DNA of 64,000 nt from Blastococcus sp. CT_GayMR16 (GCF_004570875.1 NZ_SPQK01000003.1:124001-188000); one strand, 5' to 3'; shown: positions 32,973 through 42,481, counted from the first letter of the stretch. The notes: a model not told the origin generated them from the letters alone. Made by a program: numbers and translations.

Positions 32973-33629
32973 ATGGGATGGATGGGCCCGGTCGTGGACG
33001 GCCAGGAGCACGAGGGTTGGGTGGTGCCGCTGTTCGCCGACGGCGCGCAGGGCGCCGGCACCAGCAGCGCCCGCGGTCTGCTGATAGCCCGCCGACCCGA
33101 CGACGAGCCGCGCAACGGCGACCGGGTGCGGCTGACCTACCGCGACGGCTCCACCGCCGAGGGCCTCTGGTCCGACGGCACGGTTCTCCGCGGCGATGGG
33201 ATCGTGCACTCCCACAGCAGCGGTCAGGTCCGTCTCGAGGTGATCGACCAGGCGGAGCAGTGGCGCCCGGACGCCGCGGTCGTCGGCTGGGCCGCCGGCT
33301 GCACCTGCGGCTGGCGCGGCACCCCCTGGACCCGCGTCCCACCGGAGCTGGCCGACCCCGCGGCGCGGCGGCTCGCCACCGCCGGCCCGTGGGCCGACCT
33401 GGAGGCCGCCGACGAGAACCGGGTGCGGCAGGAATGGCGCCGACACATCGCCGGATGGCAAGCCCTCAAGGAGGTAGAACAGGCCGCCGCCCGGCAGGCC
33501 GCCGCCGACCGCGCGCTGGACGAGGCGGTCCGCGCCGCGGTCGCGGCCGGGGCCTCGTGGGCCGACATCGGCCGGGTCACCGGCCTGACGGCCCGGTCGG
33601 CCACCCAGCGGTGGTCGGTTCGTGACTGA
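32973..33629 (+). CDS. Hypothetical protein with C-terminal HTH-like end
   Basis: A 218-residue protein; the ATG at 32973 follows GAGAGGAGGAG. Residues 1-95 are beta-rich with a conserved-looking GCTCGWRGTPW just after (about 108-120), the pattern seen in some actinobacterial mobile-element proteins. The C-terminus (AAVAAGASWADIGRVTGLTA) looks like a helix-turn-helix. It overlaps the next gene by eight bases. Function unknown. Confidence 0.62.
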   Translation: MGWMGPVVDGQEHEGWVVPLFADGAQGAGTSSARGLLIARRPDDEPRNGDRVRLTYRDGSTAEGLWSDGTVLRGDGIVHSHSSGQVRLEVIDQAEQWRPDAAVVGWAAGCTCGWRGTPWTRVPPELADPAARRLATAGPWADLEAADENRVRQEWRRHIAGWQALKEVEQAAARQAAADRALDEAVRAAVAAGASWADIGRVTGLTARSATQRWSVRD

Positions 33630-34323
33630 GCGACCGACCGGCCACCCCGGACCGAGCGGCGGAACCCCGGTAGGGCAGCGCACCGTGCTCGTCGTCGACC
33701 TCGACGGCGAGCCGCTGGCGCCGCTGCGCGCCCTGGAGGAGATCCTGCTGTGCCTGGGCACGTGGGAGGACGACGACCGGCGGGATCCGGGTACCGGCAC
33801 GGAGCCGCTGCGGGTGCCGGCGCCACTGGCCGACCGGGCCGCCCTCGCCGCCGTGCAGCGCCTGCTCACCGCCCTGGCGCCCACCCAGTCCCAGGAATCA
33901 GGGTGCGGCCGGCTGCTCGCCCCGGACGGCCGCTACGAGCACGCGCCGATGACCGCACTGACCCTGCCCACCGCCGACATCGACCTCCTCGCCGCCACCG
34001 CCGCCGCCCTCGGCCACCCCCTCGGCCACCCCCGGCTGGACGCCGACATCGCCGAGCTGGTCGCCGCCCACGCCGCACAGCTCCCCGGCGGCTACCGCCG
34101 GGCCGACCGCACCGAGCTCGTCTCGCTCCTCAGGCGGCTGGCCGGCCTGCTCGACCTCGCCGCCACCGACGACACCCGCCTGCTCACCGCTCGGCTGCGG
34201 GTCACCCCGCCCGGGGCCGACTGTGTGCTCAGCGACGCCGAGGAAGCCGCCCACGCCCGCACCGCCGACCGCATGAACCACATCTGGGCGCACGGCTCCG
34301 GCATCGACCGCTACCTCTACTGA
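33622..34323 (+). CDS. Hypothetical protein, coupled to upstream gene
   Basis: A 233-residue acidic protein from a GTG at 33622 that overlaps the previous stop. It is leucine/alanine-rich, with two helical regions (about 35-95 and 110-190) and no signal peptide or membrane segment. No domain is recognised. The coupling suggests it works with the preceding protein. Confidence 0.6.
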   Translation: MTERPTGHPGPSGGTPVGQRTVLVVDLDGEPLAPLRALEEILLCLGTWEDDDRRDPGTGTEPLRVPAPLADRAALAAVQRLLTALAPTQSQESGCGRLLAPDGRYEHAPMTALTLPTADIDLLAATAAALGHPLGHPRLDADIAELVAAHAAQLPGGYRRADRTELVSLLRRLAGLLDLAATDDTRLLTARLRVTPPGADCVLSDAEEAAHARTADRMNHIWAHGSGIDRYLY

Positions 34324-34732
34324 CCCCGCCCCGGCCGCGGCCCGGGACCGCTGCTGTAATCATCCTCGCCCGTCGCTTCACGGACGGCGCCGTCAGCCGC
34401 AGGACGTGGATGGCGCGGGCCACTGGCGCAGGAAGTTCGACTGGCAGCACGCCTGAGGCAGCCGAGGGGCCGGCACCGCGGGAAGGTCGTCCCGGAGCGA
34501 AAGCCATGCCCATCTCACGGTGCTACCCGACGGGATCATCGGCGAGCGCGCTCGCCGAACCGCCCGCCGTGCGTCTGTCCCGCGACGTCGGCGGTGTTGC
34601 ACCCATCGCTGAGAGCGGCTCGCGCAGGTACTCGCGCATTCGAAGTCTCTGGCAAGCGCGCACTCCGCCGGGAAGAGAGGGACTGGCCCTCACACCTCGA
34701 GTAGCGGGAGCAGTTGTCCGGCTGGCCGTATG
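34324..34732. other. 409-bp intergenic region, nothing supported
   Basis: Open frames exist on both strands but none has a ribosome-binding site with protein-like composition. It separates the mobile-element backbone from the cargo that follows. No repeat or hairpin of note. Confidence 0.35.
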
Positions 34733-34951
34733 TCAGGCTGCCTGAGGCAGCGCCGCCCCTGGGGCAGCGCTGGGTGCGAGCGGTGAGGTCGGCCTCTGCT
34801 CCGGCGCCTCGCGGCAGGACCTCTCCCAGCCTTGGGAGATCAAAGCCAGGCGCGCCATCGCCTTGTCGAAGGAAAGCTGGATCTCCAACAGTCCGTCGGC
34901 CGCGACGTCGTCAGCGACATCGGTGTTCTTGGTGCCATCCAGAGTGGTCAC
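34733..34951 (-). CDS. Small acidic/helical hypothetical protein
   Basis: A possible 72-residue protein (MTTLDGTKNTDVADDVAADG) with a helix LLEIQLSFDKAMARLALISQ and a Pro/Ala-rich tail. Composition is protein-like; no family is recognised and the ribosome-binding site is weak. Confidence 0.4.
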   Translation of the reverse strand: MTTLDGTKNTDVADDVAADGLLEIQLSFDKAMARLALISQGWERSCREAPEQRPTSPLAPSAAPGAALPQAA

Positions 34952-35070
34952 AGGTCGCTTATCGGCAGCCAGCGCTCAGACTGTGACTGCGTTCGGGACA
35001 TGTAGGGCGGATGCGCCGGGAATCCGTCGCTCGTGACCGCCGCGCGCACGCCCGGCTCTGCGGCCGTTGC

Positions 35071-35310
35071 TTAGCCTCGATCCACCTCCGCGGGCGCACG
35101 CTCGGCCGTGGTGGCGTCGACATGGTCAGTGGAGCGGTACTCACCCATGCCGCGCATGAGGAAGAACATGACCGCGAGCATCGCCAGGCAGGCAAGCAGC
35201 GGAACGCCGAATCCCAGGAGTGGGATCGTTCCGGACGGCAGCAGGAAGACGGCGAGCATGCCGGCGCCGGCGAGCGCGGCCATAAGCCACAGGTGCGAGC
35301 GGTGCTTCAT
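35071..35310 (-). CDS. DUF2933-like two-TM membrane protein
   Basis: A 79-residue membrane protein starting MKHRSHLWLMAALAGAGMLA with AAGGAGAG upstream. Two TM segments (8-26, 31-52) precede MFFLMRGMGEY, a Met-rich motif like that of DUF2933 proteins often found near copper-resistance genes. It faces away from the metal/redox cargo that starts at 35.5 kb. Family assignment by pattern. Confidence 0.6.
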   Translation of the reverse strand: MKHRSHLWLMAALAGAGMLAVFLLPSGTIPLLGFGVPLLACLAMLAVMFFLMRGMGEYRSTDHVDATTAERAPAEVDRG

Positions 35311-35559
35311 GTGTCTCTCCTTCGAAAGCGGTTGGGCCGGCCGGCGGTGACCGCCGTGCCACCGGGTCGGTGCGAGCTGCCCGACCTCGGGGATCCGACG
35401 CTAGGGGGCCGTGGGTTAGCGCACGGTTCTTCACGGGTTCACATCCGGAAATGTCTGTCTTGCCGTCCGTTGACCATTGGTGGGCAGCGCCGTTAACCCG
35501 CAGTCATCGAGGCTGAGGTGGTCCGCAGAACAAGCTCACTGCCACCTCTGGAGATGCTC

Positions 35560-35994
35560 GTGACCAGCAGTTCTTCCGTCCGTCCCACGGCTGCCTCGTC
35601 GTCCGTGACGTCACGTCGGGTCGCGGCTGCCGCGATCGCCGCCGCCGGCATTTTGCACCTGGTCCTGGTGCCCGAGTACCTGGCAGAGGCGCCGCTGATC
35701 GGCGTCCTCTTTCTCGCTTCCGCGCCGTTGACCGGTTGGGCCGCCTGGCGGCTGTGGCGCCGGGAGGACCTGCCCGCTTGGCTGCTGGGTGCGGCCGTCT
35801 CCGCCGGGATGATCGGTGGGTTCCTGCTCAGCCGCACGGTCGGCTTCTTCGGCTACAGCTCCGCCGAATGGGCCGAGGGCATTCCGTCGTTGCTCGTCGA
35901 GGGCGTCTTCCTGGCCATCGCCGCCCGCCACGTGCCGAAGCTGCTGTCGCGGTCGCGGGCCACGAGCGCTTCCGTCTCGGCGGGTGGGCGCTGA
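35560..35994 (+). CDS. Four-TM membrane protein
   Basis: A 144-residue integral membrane protein. The GTG at 35560 has GGAG six bases upstream (an ATG at 35554 overlaps that site). Four hydrophobic segments: AAAAIAAAGILHLVLV, GVLFLASAPLTGWAAW, WLLGAAVSAGMIGGFL and SLLVEGVFLAIAA. It precedes the first two-component system by 35 bp and may be sensed or regulated with it. Function unknown. Confidence 0.68.
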   Translation: MTSSSSVRPTAASSSVTSRRVAAAAIAAAGILHLVLVPEYLAEAPLIGVLFLASAPLTGWAAWRLWRREDLPAWLLGAAVSAGMIGGFLLSRTVGFFGYSSAEWAEGIPSLLVEGVFLAIAARHVPKLLSRSRATSASVSAGGR

Positions 35995-36029
35995 CCCGCG
36001 GCCGGCGTGTTCGAACCTACGATCCGCGC

Positions 36030-36716
36030 GTGACCCCGCGCATCCTCGTCGTGGAAGACGACCCGCTGATCGGGGCGAGCCTGCAGCGAGCCTTGGACGC
36101 CCATGGCTACTTCGCCGACTGGGTGACCGACGGGGCCGCGGCACTCGCCGCGGCCCGGTCGGCCCGGCCGTCACTGGTGCTGCTGGACCTCGGGCTGCCC
36201 GACACCGACGGAGTGGACCTCGCCCGCACCCTGCTCACCCTCGACCCCACGTTGCCGGTGGTGATGCTGACCGCCCGCACCGAGGAGGCCGACATGGTGA
36301 CCGGGCTGCACGCCGGAGCGGTTGACTACGTCACGAAACCGTTCCGCCTGGCCGAGCTGCTGGCCCGGGTCCAGGCCCACCTGCGCACCGCCGAACGCCG
36401 CGAGTCGACCGCCCGCGTGATCACCGTCGGGGATCTGCGGCTCGACATCGGCGCCCGGCGGCTGTGGGTGGGCGGCGAGGAGGTCGAACTGCGAGCCAAG
36501 GAGTTCGACCTGCTGACACGGCTGGCCCGTGAACCCGGCCAGGTCGTCACCCGGCAGCAGCTGCTGACCGACGTGTGGGACGAGCACTGGTACGGATCGA
36601 CCAAGACACTGGACGTGCACGTCGCCGGCCTGCGCCGCCGCCTGGGCGAGCGGCCGGGGGCACCGAGCCGGATCACCGCGCTGCGAGGCGTCGGCTACCG
36701 CCTCGAGCTGCCGTGA
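36030..36716 (+). CDS. OmpR-family response regulator (system 1)
   Basis: A 228-residue DNA-binding response regulator. The receiver domain has acidic residues at 10-11, the phospho-acceptor Asp53 in LLDLGLPD, and the lysine of YVTKPFR; the C-terminal winged helix contains ELRAKEFDLLTRLAREPGQV and TLDVHVAGLRRRLG. A TACGAT hexamer lies six bases before the GTG at 36030, so the message may be leaderless. The stop overlaps the kinase start (GTGA). Confidence 0.92.
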   Translation: MTPRILVVEDDPLIGASLQRALDAHGYFADWVTDGAAALAAARSARPSLVLLDLGLPDTDGVDLARTLLTLDPTLPVVMLTARTEEADMVTGLHAGAVDYVTKPFRLAELLARVQAHLRTAERRESTARVITVGDLRLDIGARRLWVGGEEVELRAKEFDLLTRLAREPGQVVTRQQLLTDVWDEHWYGSTKTLDVHVAGLRRRLGERPGAPSRITALRGVGYRLELP

Positions 36717-38077
36717 CCCGCCGGATCGTGACCACCGTCCTGGTGGTCTGCACCCTGGCGGTCGCTCTGTTCTTCGTCCCGATGGCGCTGCTGGTGCGCG
36801 ACCAGTACCGCCACACCGACCTGCTGGAGCTGCAGCGGCTGAACTTCGTCGCCGTCCGCCACGTACCCGACACCGCGGCCGACCGGGCCCGGTGGACCCC
36901 CGCGGACACCAACCCCGATCACCGCTACGCGCTCTATGACTCCTCCGGCCGGCGGATCACCGGGAACGGTCCCGTCACCGCGGACGCGGCCATCACCGAA
37001 GCGCTGCGGGGGGACGTGGCCGGCGGCGCGACCGACGACGAGATCGTGGCCGCGACACCGCTCGGCTCGGGTGCCCGGCCGACCGGTGCCCTGAGGATCG
37101 CCGAACCGCGGGAGGAGAGCACCGCGCGGACGGCGACCGCGATCGCCTGGATGTCCGCGCTGGCCGTGGCGGCCATCCTGTTCGCCGCCGGCGCCGGCTG
37201 GTGGCTGGTCCGACGGCTGCTTGGCCCAGTGCAGGCGCTGCGGGCGGCTGCGGACCGGCTCGGGCGGGGCGACTTCACCGTCGAAGTGCCCACGACCGCG
37301 CTGCAGGAGATCGATGACGTCGGTCGAGCACTGGCCGCCAGCGGCGCCCGGATCGGCCGGCTCGTCGAACGGGAACGGGCCTTCTCCGCCGACGCCTCCC
37401 ACGAACTGCGCACGCCCGTGGCCGCGGTCCTCGTCGCGCTGGAGACCGAACTGCTCGCCCCCCGCCCCGACCGGCGCACCGTGCTGGTCGAGAGCATCGC
37501 CGCGCTCACCCGACTGGAGACCACCATCGAGGACCTGCTCCGCCTCGCCCGCGACAACCCCGGTGACCGTGAACCGGCCGACATCTGCGCACTCGCCAAT
37601 GACATCGGTACCGACTGGCTGCCCCGATACGACGCCGCCCGGCGGCCGTTGCAGGTGTCGTGCCAGAACGCGCCGGCCGTGCCCGTCTCGGCGACCGCGG
37701 TGCGGCACATCCTCGACGTCCTGCTGGACAACGCGCTGCGCCACGGGGACGGAGCCGTATCCCTCGCCGCCGATGCCACGCCCGGCGGCGTGGCCATCAC
37801 CGTCACCGACCAAGGGCCGGGCCCGCGTCAGCCCGAGACGCTGTTCACCCGACGCGATCCGCGCGCCGCCGGCACCGGCGTCGGCCTGGCCCTCGCCCGC
37901 TCACTCGCCGAGGCCGAGGGCGCACGCCTGCGGCTGCGCGCCGCCGCACCGACCACCTTTGAACTGCTCATCCCCCTCCGCCCGCAGGGCGGGACGACCG
38001 AGCCGAGCCCGGACCGACCGGACCAGGCCCGACCAACTTCGGGCCGGACACCAGCAGGACAGGAGAAGAACGCATGA
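36713..38077 (+). CDS. Sensor histidine kinase (system 1)
   Basis: A 454-residue membrane kinase, partner of the preceding regulator. TM1 is at residues 5-27, a sensor loop of about 115 residues follows, TM2 is near 143-165, then HAMP. The phospho-acceptor is near His230 in FSADASHELRTPVAA, the N-box is LDNALRHGD and the G-box GTGVGLALARSLAE. The stop overlaps the VIT-transporter start by four bases (ATGA), tying the system to that transporter. Confidence 0.92.
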   Translation: MTRRIVTTVLVVCTLAVALFFVPMALLVRDQYRHTDLLELQRLNFVAVRHVPDTAADRARWTPADTNPDHRYALYDSSGRRITGNGPVTADAAITEALRGDVAGGATDDEIVAATPLGSGARPTGALRIAEPREESTARTATAIAWMSALAVAAILFAAGAGWWLVRRLLGPVQALRAAADRLGRGDFTVEVPTTALQEIDDVGRALAASGARIGRLVERERAFSADASHELRTPVAAVLVALETELLAPRPDRRTVLVESIAALTRLETTIEDLLRLARDNPGDREPADICALANDIGTDWLPRYDAARRPLQVSCQNAPAVPVSATAVRHILDVLLDNALRHGDGAVSLAADATPGGVAITVTDQGPGPRQPETLFTRRDPRAAGTGVGLALARSLAEAEGARLRLRAAAPTTFELLIPLRPQGGTTEPSPDRPDQARPTSGRTPAGQEKNA

Positions 38078-38769
38078 GAGGGCACCAGGAAACGCACACC
38101 GGAGGACGCGCGGCATGGCTGCGCGCCGCGGTCCTCGGCGCCGACGACGGCATCGTCTCCACCGCAGCGCTCATGGCCGGGGTATCGGCCGCCGCCGGCT
38201 CAGCCGGGGCGGTGCTGACCGCCGGCCTCGCCGGGCTCGCCGCGGGCTCCATGTCCATGGCTGCCGGCGAATACGTCTCCGTCTCCTCCCAGCGCGACGC
38301 CGAACGCGCCGACGTGGCCAAGGAGCGGCAGGAACTCGCCGACGACCCCGACGCCGAGCTGGTCGAACTGACCCGCATCTACCAATCCCGCGGCCTGGAG
38401 CAGCCACTGGCCGAGCAGGTCGCGCGTGCCCTCACCGAGCAGGACGCGCTCGGCGCCCACCTGCGTGACGAACTCGGACATGCCGAGCAGACCGCAGCCA
38501 GGCCTGTTCAGGCGGCCGCCGTGTCCGCGCTCGCCTTCGCCCTCGGCGCGCTCGTTCCGGTCGTGGCCGCCCTCCTCAGCCCGACATCAGCCCGCCTCCC
38601 GGTACTGGTCGGAGCCACTCTGCTGGCGCTCGCCGTCCTCGGGAGTGTCGGCGCCCGCCTCGGTGGAGCCAGCCCGGCTCGTGGAGCGGCCAGGGTCCTG
38701 GTCGGGGGTGCGGCGGCCCTGCTGGTGACCGCCGCGATCGGGCGACTGGTCAGCATCTCGGGCCTCTGA
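38074..38769 (+). CDS. VIT/CCC1-family iron/manganese transporter
   Basis: A 231-residue membrane protein of the vacuolar iron transporter family, which exports Fe2+ or Mn2+ from the cytosol. Diagnostic sequence: LGADDGIVSTAALMAGVSAA and SMSMAAGEYVSVSSQRDAER, with a charged cytoplasmic helix pair (about 70-140) that binds metal in the family, then three C-terminal TMs. Translationally coupled to the kinase before it, so probably induced by that system under metal load. Confidence 0.88.
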   Translation: MRGHQETHTGGRAAWLRAAVLGADDGIVSTAALMAGVSAAAGSAGAVLTAGLAGLAAGSMSMAAGEYVSVSSQRDAERADVAKERQELADDPDAELVELTRIYQSRGLEQPLAEQVARALTEQDALGAHLRDELGHAEQTAARPVQAAAVSALAFALGALVPVVAALLSPTSARLPVLVGATLLALAVLGSVGARLGGASPARGAARVLVGGAAALLVTAAIGRLVSISGL

Positions 38770-38789
38770 CCTACGTCCGGGGGAGAGTA

Positions 38790-39524
38790 ATGGTGGAGAG
38801 CATCGCACCCTGGGATGGGACCAGCGGGCCGGCGAGCCCGGTCACCTCGGCGCCCGTCGGCCCGCGGCTGCTGGTCGTCGAGGACGACCCAGCGATCGCC
38901 GGACCTCTCGTCGAGGGTCTGGGCTACGAGGGGTTCCGGGTGCAATGGGCGCGGACCGGCGTCGAGGCGCTGGCCGCCAGCGGCGCGGACCTGGTGCTGC
39001 TGGACCTGGGGTTGCCGGACATCGACGGCCGTGAGGTCTGCCGCGAGCTGGCGGCGCGCGGCGGAATCCCGGTCATCATTGTCACCGCGCGCGGCGACGA
39101 GTTCGACCGCATCATGCTGCTGGAGATCGGGGCCGACGACTACGTCGTCAAGCCTTTCGGCTTCGGTGAGCTGGTCGCCCGTATCCGCGCGGTACTGCGG
39201 CGCGGCTCACCGGATCGCGGGTCCTCCCCCACCCGGCAGCAGCTCGGCGATCTGTCGATCGACCGGCGCAGTCGGCGGGTTCTGCTCGGCAGCGCCGAGG
39301 TGGACCTCACCGCCAAGGAGTTCGACCTGCTGGCTCTGCTCGGCGCCGAACCGGGGGCGGTGTGCCGACGGGAGGACATCATCGCCCGCGTGTGGGACGA
39401 GCACTGGTGGGGCTCCACCAAGACCCTCGACGTCCATGTCGCCTCGCTCCGCAAGAAGCTCGGTGACCCCCGCTGGATCACCACCCTGCGCGGTGTCGGC
39501 TATCGCCTCGACGTGCCACGATGA
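38790..39524 (+). CDS. OmpR-family response regulator (system 2)
   Basis: A 244-residue response regulator with a 25-residue N-terminal extension before RLLVVEDDPAIAGPL. Phospho-acceptor Asp72 (LLDLGLPD), KPFGFGEL, and a winged-helix DNA-binding end (VDLTAKEFDLLALLG, VWDEHWWGSTKTLDVHVAS). It is similar to the system 1 regulator, suggesting duplication. GGGGAGAG precedes the ATG at 38790; the stop overlaps the kinase start. Confidence 0.9.
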   Translation: MVESIAPWDGTSGPASPVTSAPVGPRLLVVEDDPAIAGPLVEGLGYEGFRVQWARTGVEALAASGADLVLLDLGLPDIDGREVCRELAARGGIPVIIVTARGDEFDRIMLLEIGADDYVVKPFGFGELVARIRAVLRRGSPDRGSSPTRQQLGDLSIDRRSRRVLLGSAEVDLTAKEFDLLALLGAEPGAVCRREDIIARVWDEHWWGSTKTLDVHVASLRKKLGDPRWITTLRGVGYRLDVPR

Positions 39525-40909
39525 TCCGCCGCCTGCTCATCTCCTACCTGACGGTCACCGTCCTCGCGTTGACCGCGCTGGTGATCCCGCTGGGCCTTGC
39601 CTTCACCAACCACGAGCGCGACACCCTGCTCGCCGCGGTGGAGCGCGACGCCACCGCCGTCGCCGCGCTCGTGGAGGACGACCTGGAGGCGGGCACCCGA
39701 CCGCAGATCGACTCGCTGCTCACCGAGTACGCCGGCGGTGGCGGCCGGATCGTCGTGACCGACACCGGCGGCGTCAGTCGGGCCGACTCGGTGACCGGCC
39801 CCGGCCAGGACTTCACCAACCGGCCGGAGGTCACCACCGCCCTGGCCGGGGAACGGGCCCTGGGCATCCGGCGGTCGGAGACCCTCGGCGGTGACCTGGT
39901 CTACGTGGCCGTGCCCGTCACCTCCGGCGGTCAGGTGCACGGCGCGGTCCGGGTCACCTATCCGATCCGCGAGCTCGACGTGCTCGTCCAGCGCAACTGG
40001 CTGCGACTCACGCTTCTCTCGCTGGGCATCCTGGTCGCCGTCGCGGTCATCGGCACGGTCCTGGCCCGGCAGGTCACCCGGCCCGTCCGTCGACTGGAGG
40101 ACGCAGCGCGAGACCTCGCCGACGGACGACTCGACGCCCGCGTGCCCGTGGACGTCGGCCCGCCGGAGCTGCGGTCCCTCGGTGAGACGTTCAACCGCAC
40201 CGCCGGCCGGTTGGAGCGGCTGCTCACCGCGCAGCGGCAGTTCGTCGCCGACGCCTCGCACCAGCTGCGCAGCCCGCTGACGGCCCTGCGGCTGCGCTTG
40301 GAGAACCTGGAGCGGCACGTGCCCGCCGAGCAGCAGGACCGGCTGCGGGCCGCGGTCCGCGAGACCGACCGGCTGGGTCGCGTGGTCGAGTCCCTGCTGC
40401 TGCTCGCCCGCGCCGACGCCGCCGCGGGAACCCCCGGTCCGGTCGACGTCGACGACGTCCTGCGCGGGCGCCTGGAGGTGTGGAGGACCGTGGCCGCGCA
40501 ACAGGACGTACGCCTCGTGGACGATGTCACGGTTCATGCGCTGGCGCTGGGCCTGCCCGGCGCCCTGGAGCAGATCCTGGACAACCTGCTGTCCAACGCG
40601 ATCACCGCCTCACAGGCCGGCGGCACGGTGACTGTGGGTACCTCAGCATCGGAGCCGGGCTGGGTGGAGGTGTCGGTCACCGACGACGGCCCGGGGCTGT
40701 CGGAGGAACAGCGGCTGCGGGCCTTCGACCGGTTCTGGCAGGCGCCCGACCGCGCCGGCGGTGGCTCAGGGTTGGGCCTGGCCATCGCCCGGGATCTTGC
40801 CGAGGTCTCCGGCGCAACGATCACCCTCCAGCCGGGGCCGGGCGATCGCGGTCTGCGTGCCTCGGTTCGCCTGGCGCAGGCGCCGGCCCGATTCCTTACC
40901 TCCAGTTAA
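39521..40909 (+). CDS. Sensor histidine kinase (system 2)
   Basis: A 462-residue kinase paired with the preceding regulator. TM1 is near residues 5-28, a sensor loop with GGGRIVVTDTGGVSRADSVT follows, TM2 is near 165-187, then HAMP (RQVTRPVRRLEDAARDL). His247 in FVADASHQLRSPLTA, N-box LDNLLSNAI, G-box GGGSGLGLAIARDLAE. It is followed by 88 bp and then the secreted-protein/ApbE/reductase operon, probably its target. Confidence 0.92.
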   Translation: MIRRLLISYLTVTVLALTALVIPLGLAFTNHERDTLLAAVERDATAVAALVEDDLEAGTRPQIDSLLTEYAGGGGRIVVTDTGGVSRADSVTGPGQDFTNRPEVTTALAGERALGIRRSETLGGDLVYVAVPVTSGGQVHGAVRVTYPIRELDVLVQRNWLRLTLLSLGILVAVAVIGTVLARQVTRPVRRLEDAARDLADGRLDARVPVDVGPPELRSLGETFNRTAGRLERLLTAQRQFVADASHQLRSPLTALRLRLENLERHVPAEQQDRLRAAVRETDRLGRVVESLLLLARADAAAGTPGPVDVDDVLRGRLEVWRTVAAQQDVRLVDDVTVHALALGLPGALEQILDNLLSNAITASQAGGTVTVGTSASEPGWVEVSVTDDGPGLSEEQRLRAFDRFWQAPDRAGGGSGLGLAIARDLAEVSGATITLQPGPGDRGLRASVRLAQAPARFLTSS

Positions 40910-40997
40910 CCCGCGACCTACCGGCTCCTGACCTGCTGCTTCCTACGGTGACAGGTGTACCGGACCACCCCGGTCCGGGACCACCAAGGAGGCACCT

Positions 40998-41342
40998 GTG
41001 TACCGACGGACGACGATCGCGGCCACCACGATGGCCCTGGCCCTGCTCGGCGGCGGCACCGCACTCGCCACGAACGCCGGGCTGTTCGGCAGCGGCTCTC
41101 CCGACGGCGCCGGTACCGTCCCGGCGGTCGCGACGCTGGACAACGCCGGCGTGCCCTCCGAAACGACCCCCGCACCCCCCGGGCCGGCCATGACCGAGGA
41201 CTCCTCCACCGGCTCCGACCAGCGGGGCGAGGACGAGCGCGCCGAGTACGGCGCCCCCGGCGAGGAGTACGGGGGCGGCGAGGGGGGCGACTCGGGTCAG
41301 GGGTACGAGGGCGGCGAGCGGTCCGAGGTCGAGGATGACTGA
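40998..41342 (+). CDS. Small secreted acidic Gly/Glu-rich protein
   Basis: A 114-residue exported protein. The GTG at 40998 follows AAGGAGG. Signal peptide MYRRTTIAATTMALALLGGG, then Ala/Pro-rich spacer and an acidic tail with Glu/Gly/Tyr repeats (GAPGEEYGGGEGGDSGQG), which could bind metal ions. It overlaps the next gene by eight bases and heads the ApbE/reductase operon. Confidence 0.68.
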   Translation: MYRRTTIAATTMALALLGGGTALATNAGLFGSGSPDGAGTVPAVATLDNAGVPSETTPAPPGPAMTEDSSTGSDQRGEDERAEYGAPGEEYGGGEGGDSGQGYEGGERSEVEDD

Positions 41343-41586
41343 CCGCCCGGCCGCCGCCGGGCGACTGCCCCGGCCGGCCGCGATGGGGGCCCGGGTGCTG
41401 GCGTTCGCGGCCAGCCTGGCGGCGACCCTGGCGTTGATGGCCGGCATGGCCATGGCCGCCCAGGACACGCCCGCCGCGGTCGCACCGCAGCTCCCCACGT
41501 CGCCCGGCGATGGGGGGAACACCGCGGGTGTGCCCAGCTTCGGCCCGACGACCGCCCCGCCGACCACCACCAGCCGTGCTAGCTGA
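41335..41586 (+). CDS. Small membrane-anchored or secreted protein
   Basis: An 83-residue protein: basic start, a hydrophobic segment VLAFAASLAATLALMAGMAM (about residues 21-41), then a Pro/Thr/Gly-rich tail (PTTAPPTTTSRAS) outside the membrane. Coupled to its neighbours at both ends. It occupies the place where FMN-binding proteins often sit next to apbE but has no FMN motif. Confidence 0.6.
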   Translation: MTDRPAAAGRLPRPAAMGARVLAFAASLAATLALMAGMAMAAQDTPAAVAPQLPTSPGDGGNTAGVPSFGPTTAPPTTTSRAS

Positions 41587-42481
41587 GCTGCGGTTTCCGG
41601 TCATGGGCAGCGTCGCCCACGTGGTGATCGTGGGCGAGGATCCGGCATCGCTGGCGCGCGGGGCACGGTCGCGCCTGGCCGAGCTGGAGTCCCGCTGGAG
41701 CCGATTCCGCGCGACCAGCGAGATCAGTTGGCTCAACGCCGCCGCGGGTCGGCCCGTGCTGGTCTCCGCGGACACCGTCGAGCTGCTCACCCGGGCGGTC
41801 GAGGGATGGCGTTGGACCGGCGGGCTGTTCGACCCCACCGTGGCTGCGGCCATGGTGGCGCACGGATATGACCGCGACCTCGCCCTGGTCCGCGCCGACC
41901 CGGTCACCCGGATTGCCTCCTCGGCGCCGGCACCCGGCTGCGCCGGGATCGAGATTGACCCCGTCGGCGGCATGGTGCGGCTTCCCGCCGGGGTCACCGT
42001 CGACCCTGGTGGCATCGGCAAGGGCCTCGCCGCCGATCTGGTCAGCGCCGAACTCATCGCGGCCGGAGCGACCGGCTGCCTGGTCAACGTCGGTGGCGAC
42101 CTGCGGATCCGGGGCGATGCACCCACTGATGACGGGTGGGTGGTGACCGTGCCCGACCCGCACGACGACGGCCGGGAGCTGCTGCGGATAGCCCTGCAGC
42201 ACGGAGCCGTGGCCACCACCAGCCGCCTCTCACGGCGCTGGTGGATCGGCGGCCGGCAGGTGGACCACCTCATGGACCCGGCCACCGGTACGCCGGCGTG
42301 CCGCGACATCGTGGCGATCACCGTGCTCGCCGCCGAAGGCTGGCGGGCCGAGGTGCTCAGCAAGGCGCTCGCCATCGACGGTGACGCGGCCCGCTCCATG
42401 CTCGCCGCCGCCGCCGCGGTCGCCGTCACCGCCACCGGCCAGCGCGTCCTCATCAACTGCCCGAAGGAGATCCTCCGGTGA
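41576..42481 (+). CDS. apbE: FAD:protein FMN transferase ApbE
   Basis: A 301-residue ApbE-family protein, which attaches FMN covalently to target flavoproteins. Family motifs: FPVMGSVAHVVIVGEDPASL, DPGGIGKGLAADLV, VNVGGDLRIRG, ATTSRLSRRWWIGGRQVDHL and MDPATG. No clear signal peptide with the GTG at 41576, although ApbE is often exported. Coupled to both neighbours; the partner flavoprotein is probably outside the window or the adjacent reductase. Confidence 0.87.
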   Translation: MLAELRFPVMGSVAHVVIVGEDPASLARGARSRLAELESRWSRFRATSEISWLNAAAGRPVLVSADTVELLTRAVEGWRWTGGLFDPTVAAAMVAHGYDRDLALVRADPVTRIASSAPAPGCAGIEIDPVGGMVRLPAGVTVDPGGIGKGLAADLVSAELIAAGATGCLVNVGGDLRIRGDAPTDDGWVVTVPDPHDDGRELLRIALQHGAVATTSRLSRRWWIGGRQVDHLMDPATGTPACRDIVAITVLAAEGWRAEVLSKALAIDGDAARSMLAAAAAVAVTATGQRVLINCPKEILR

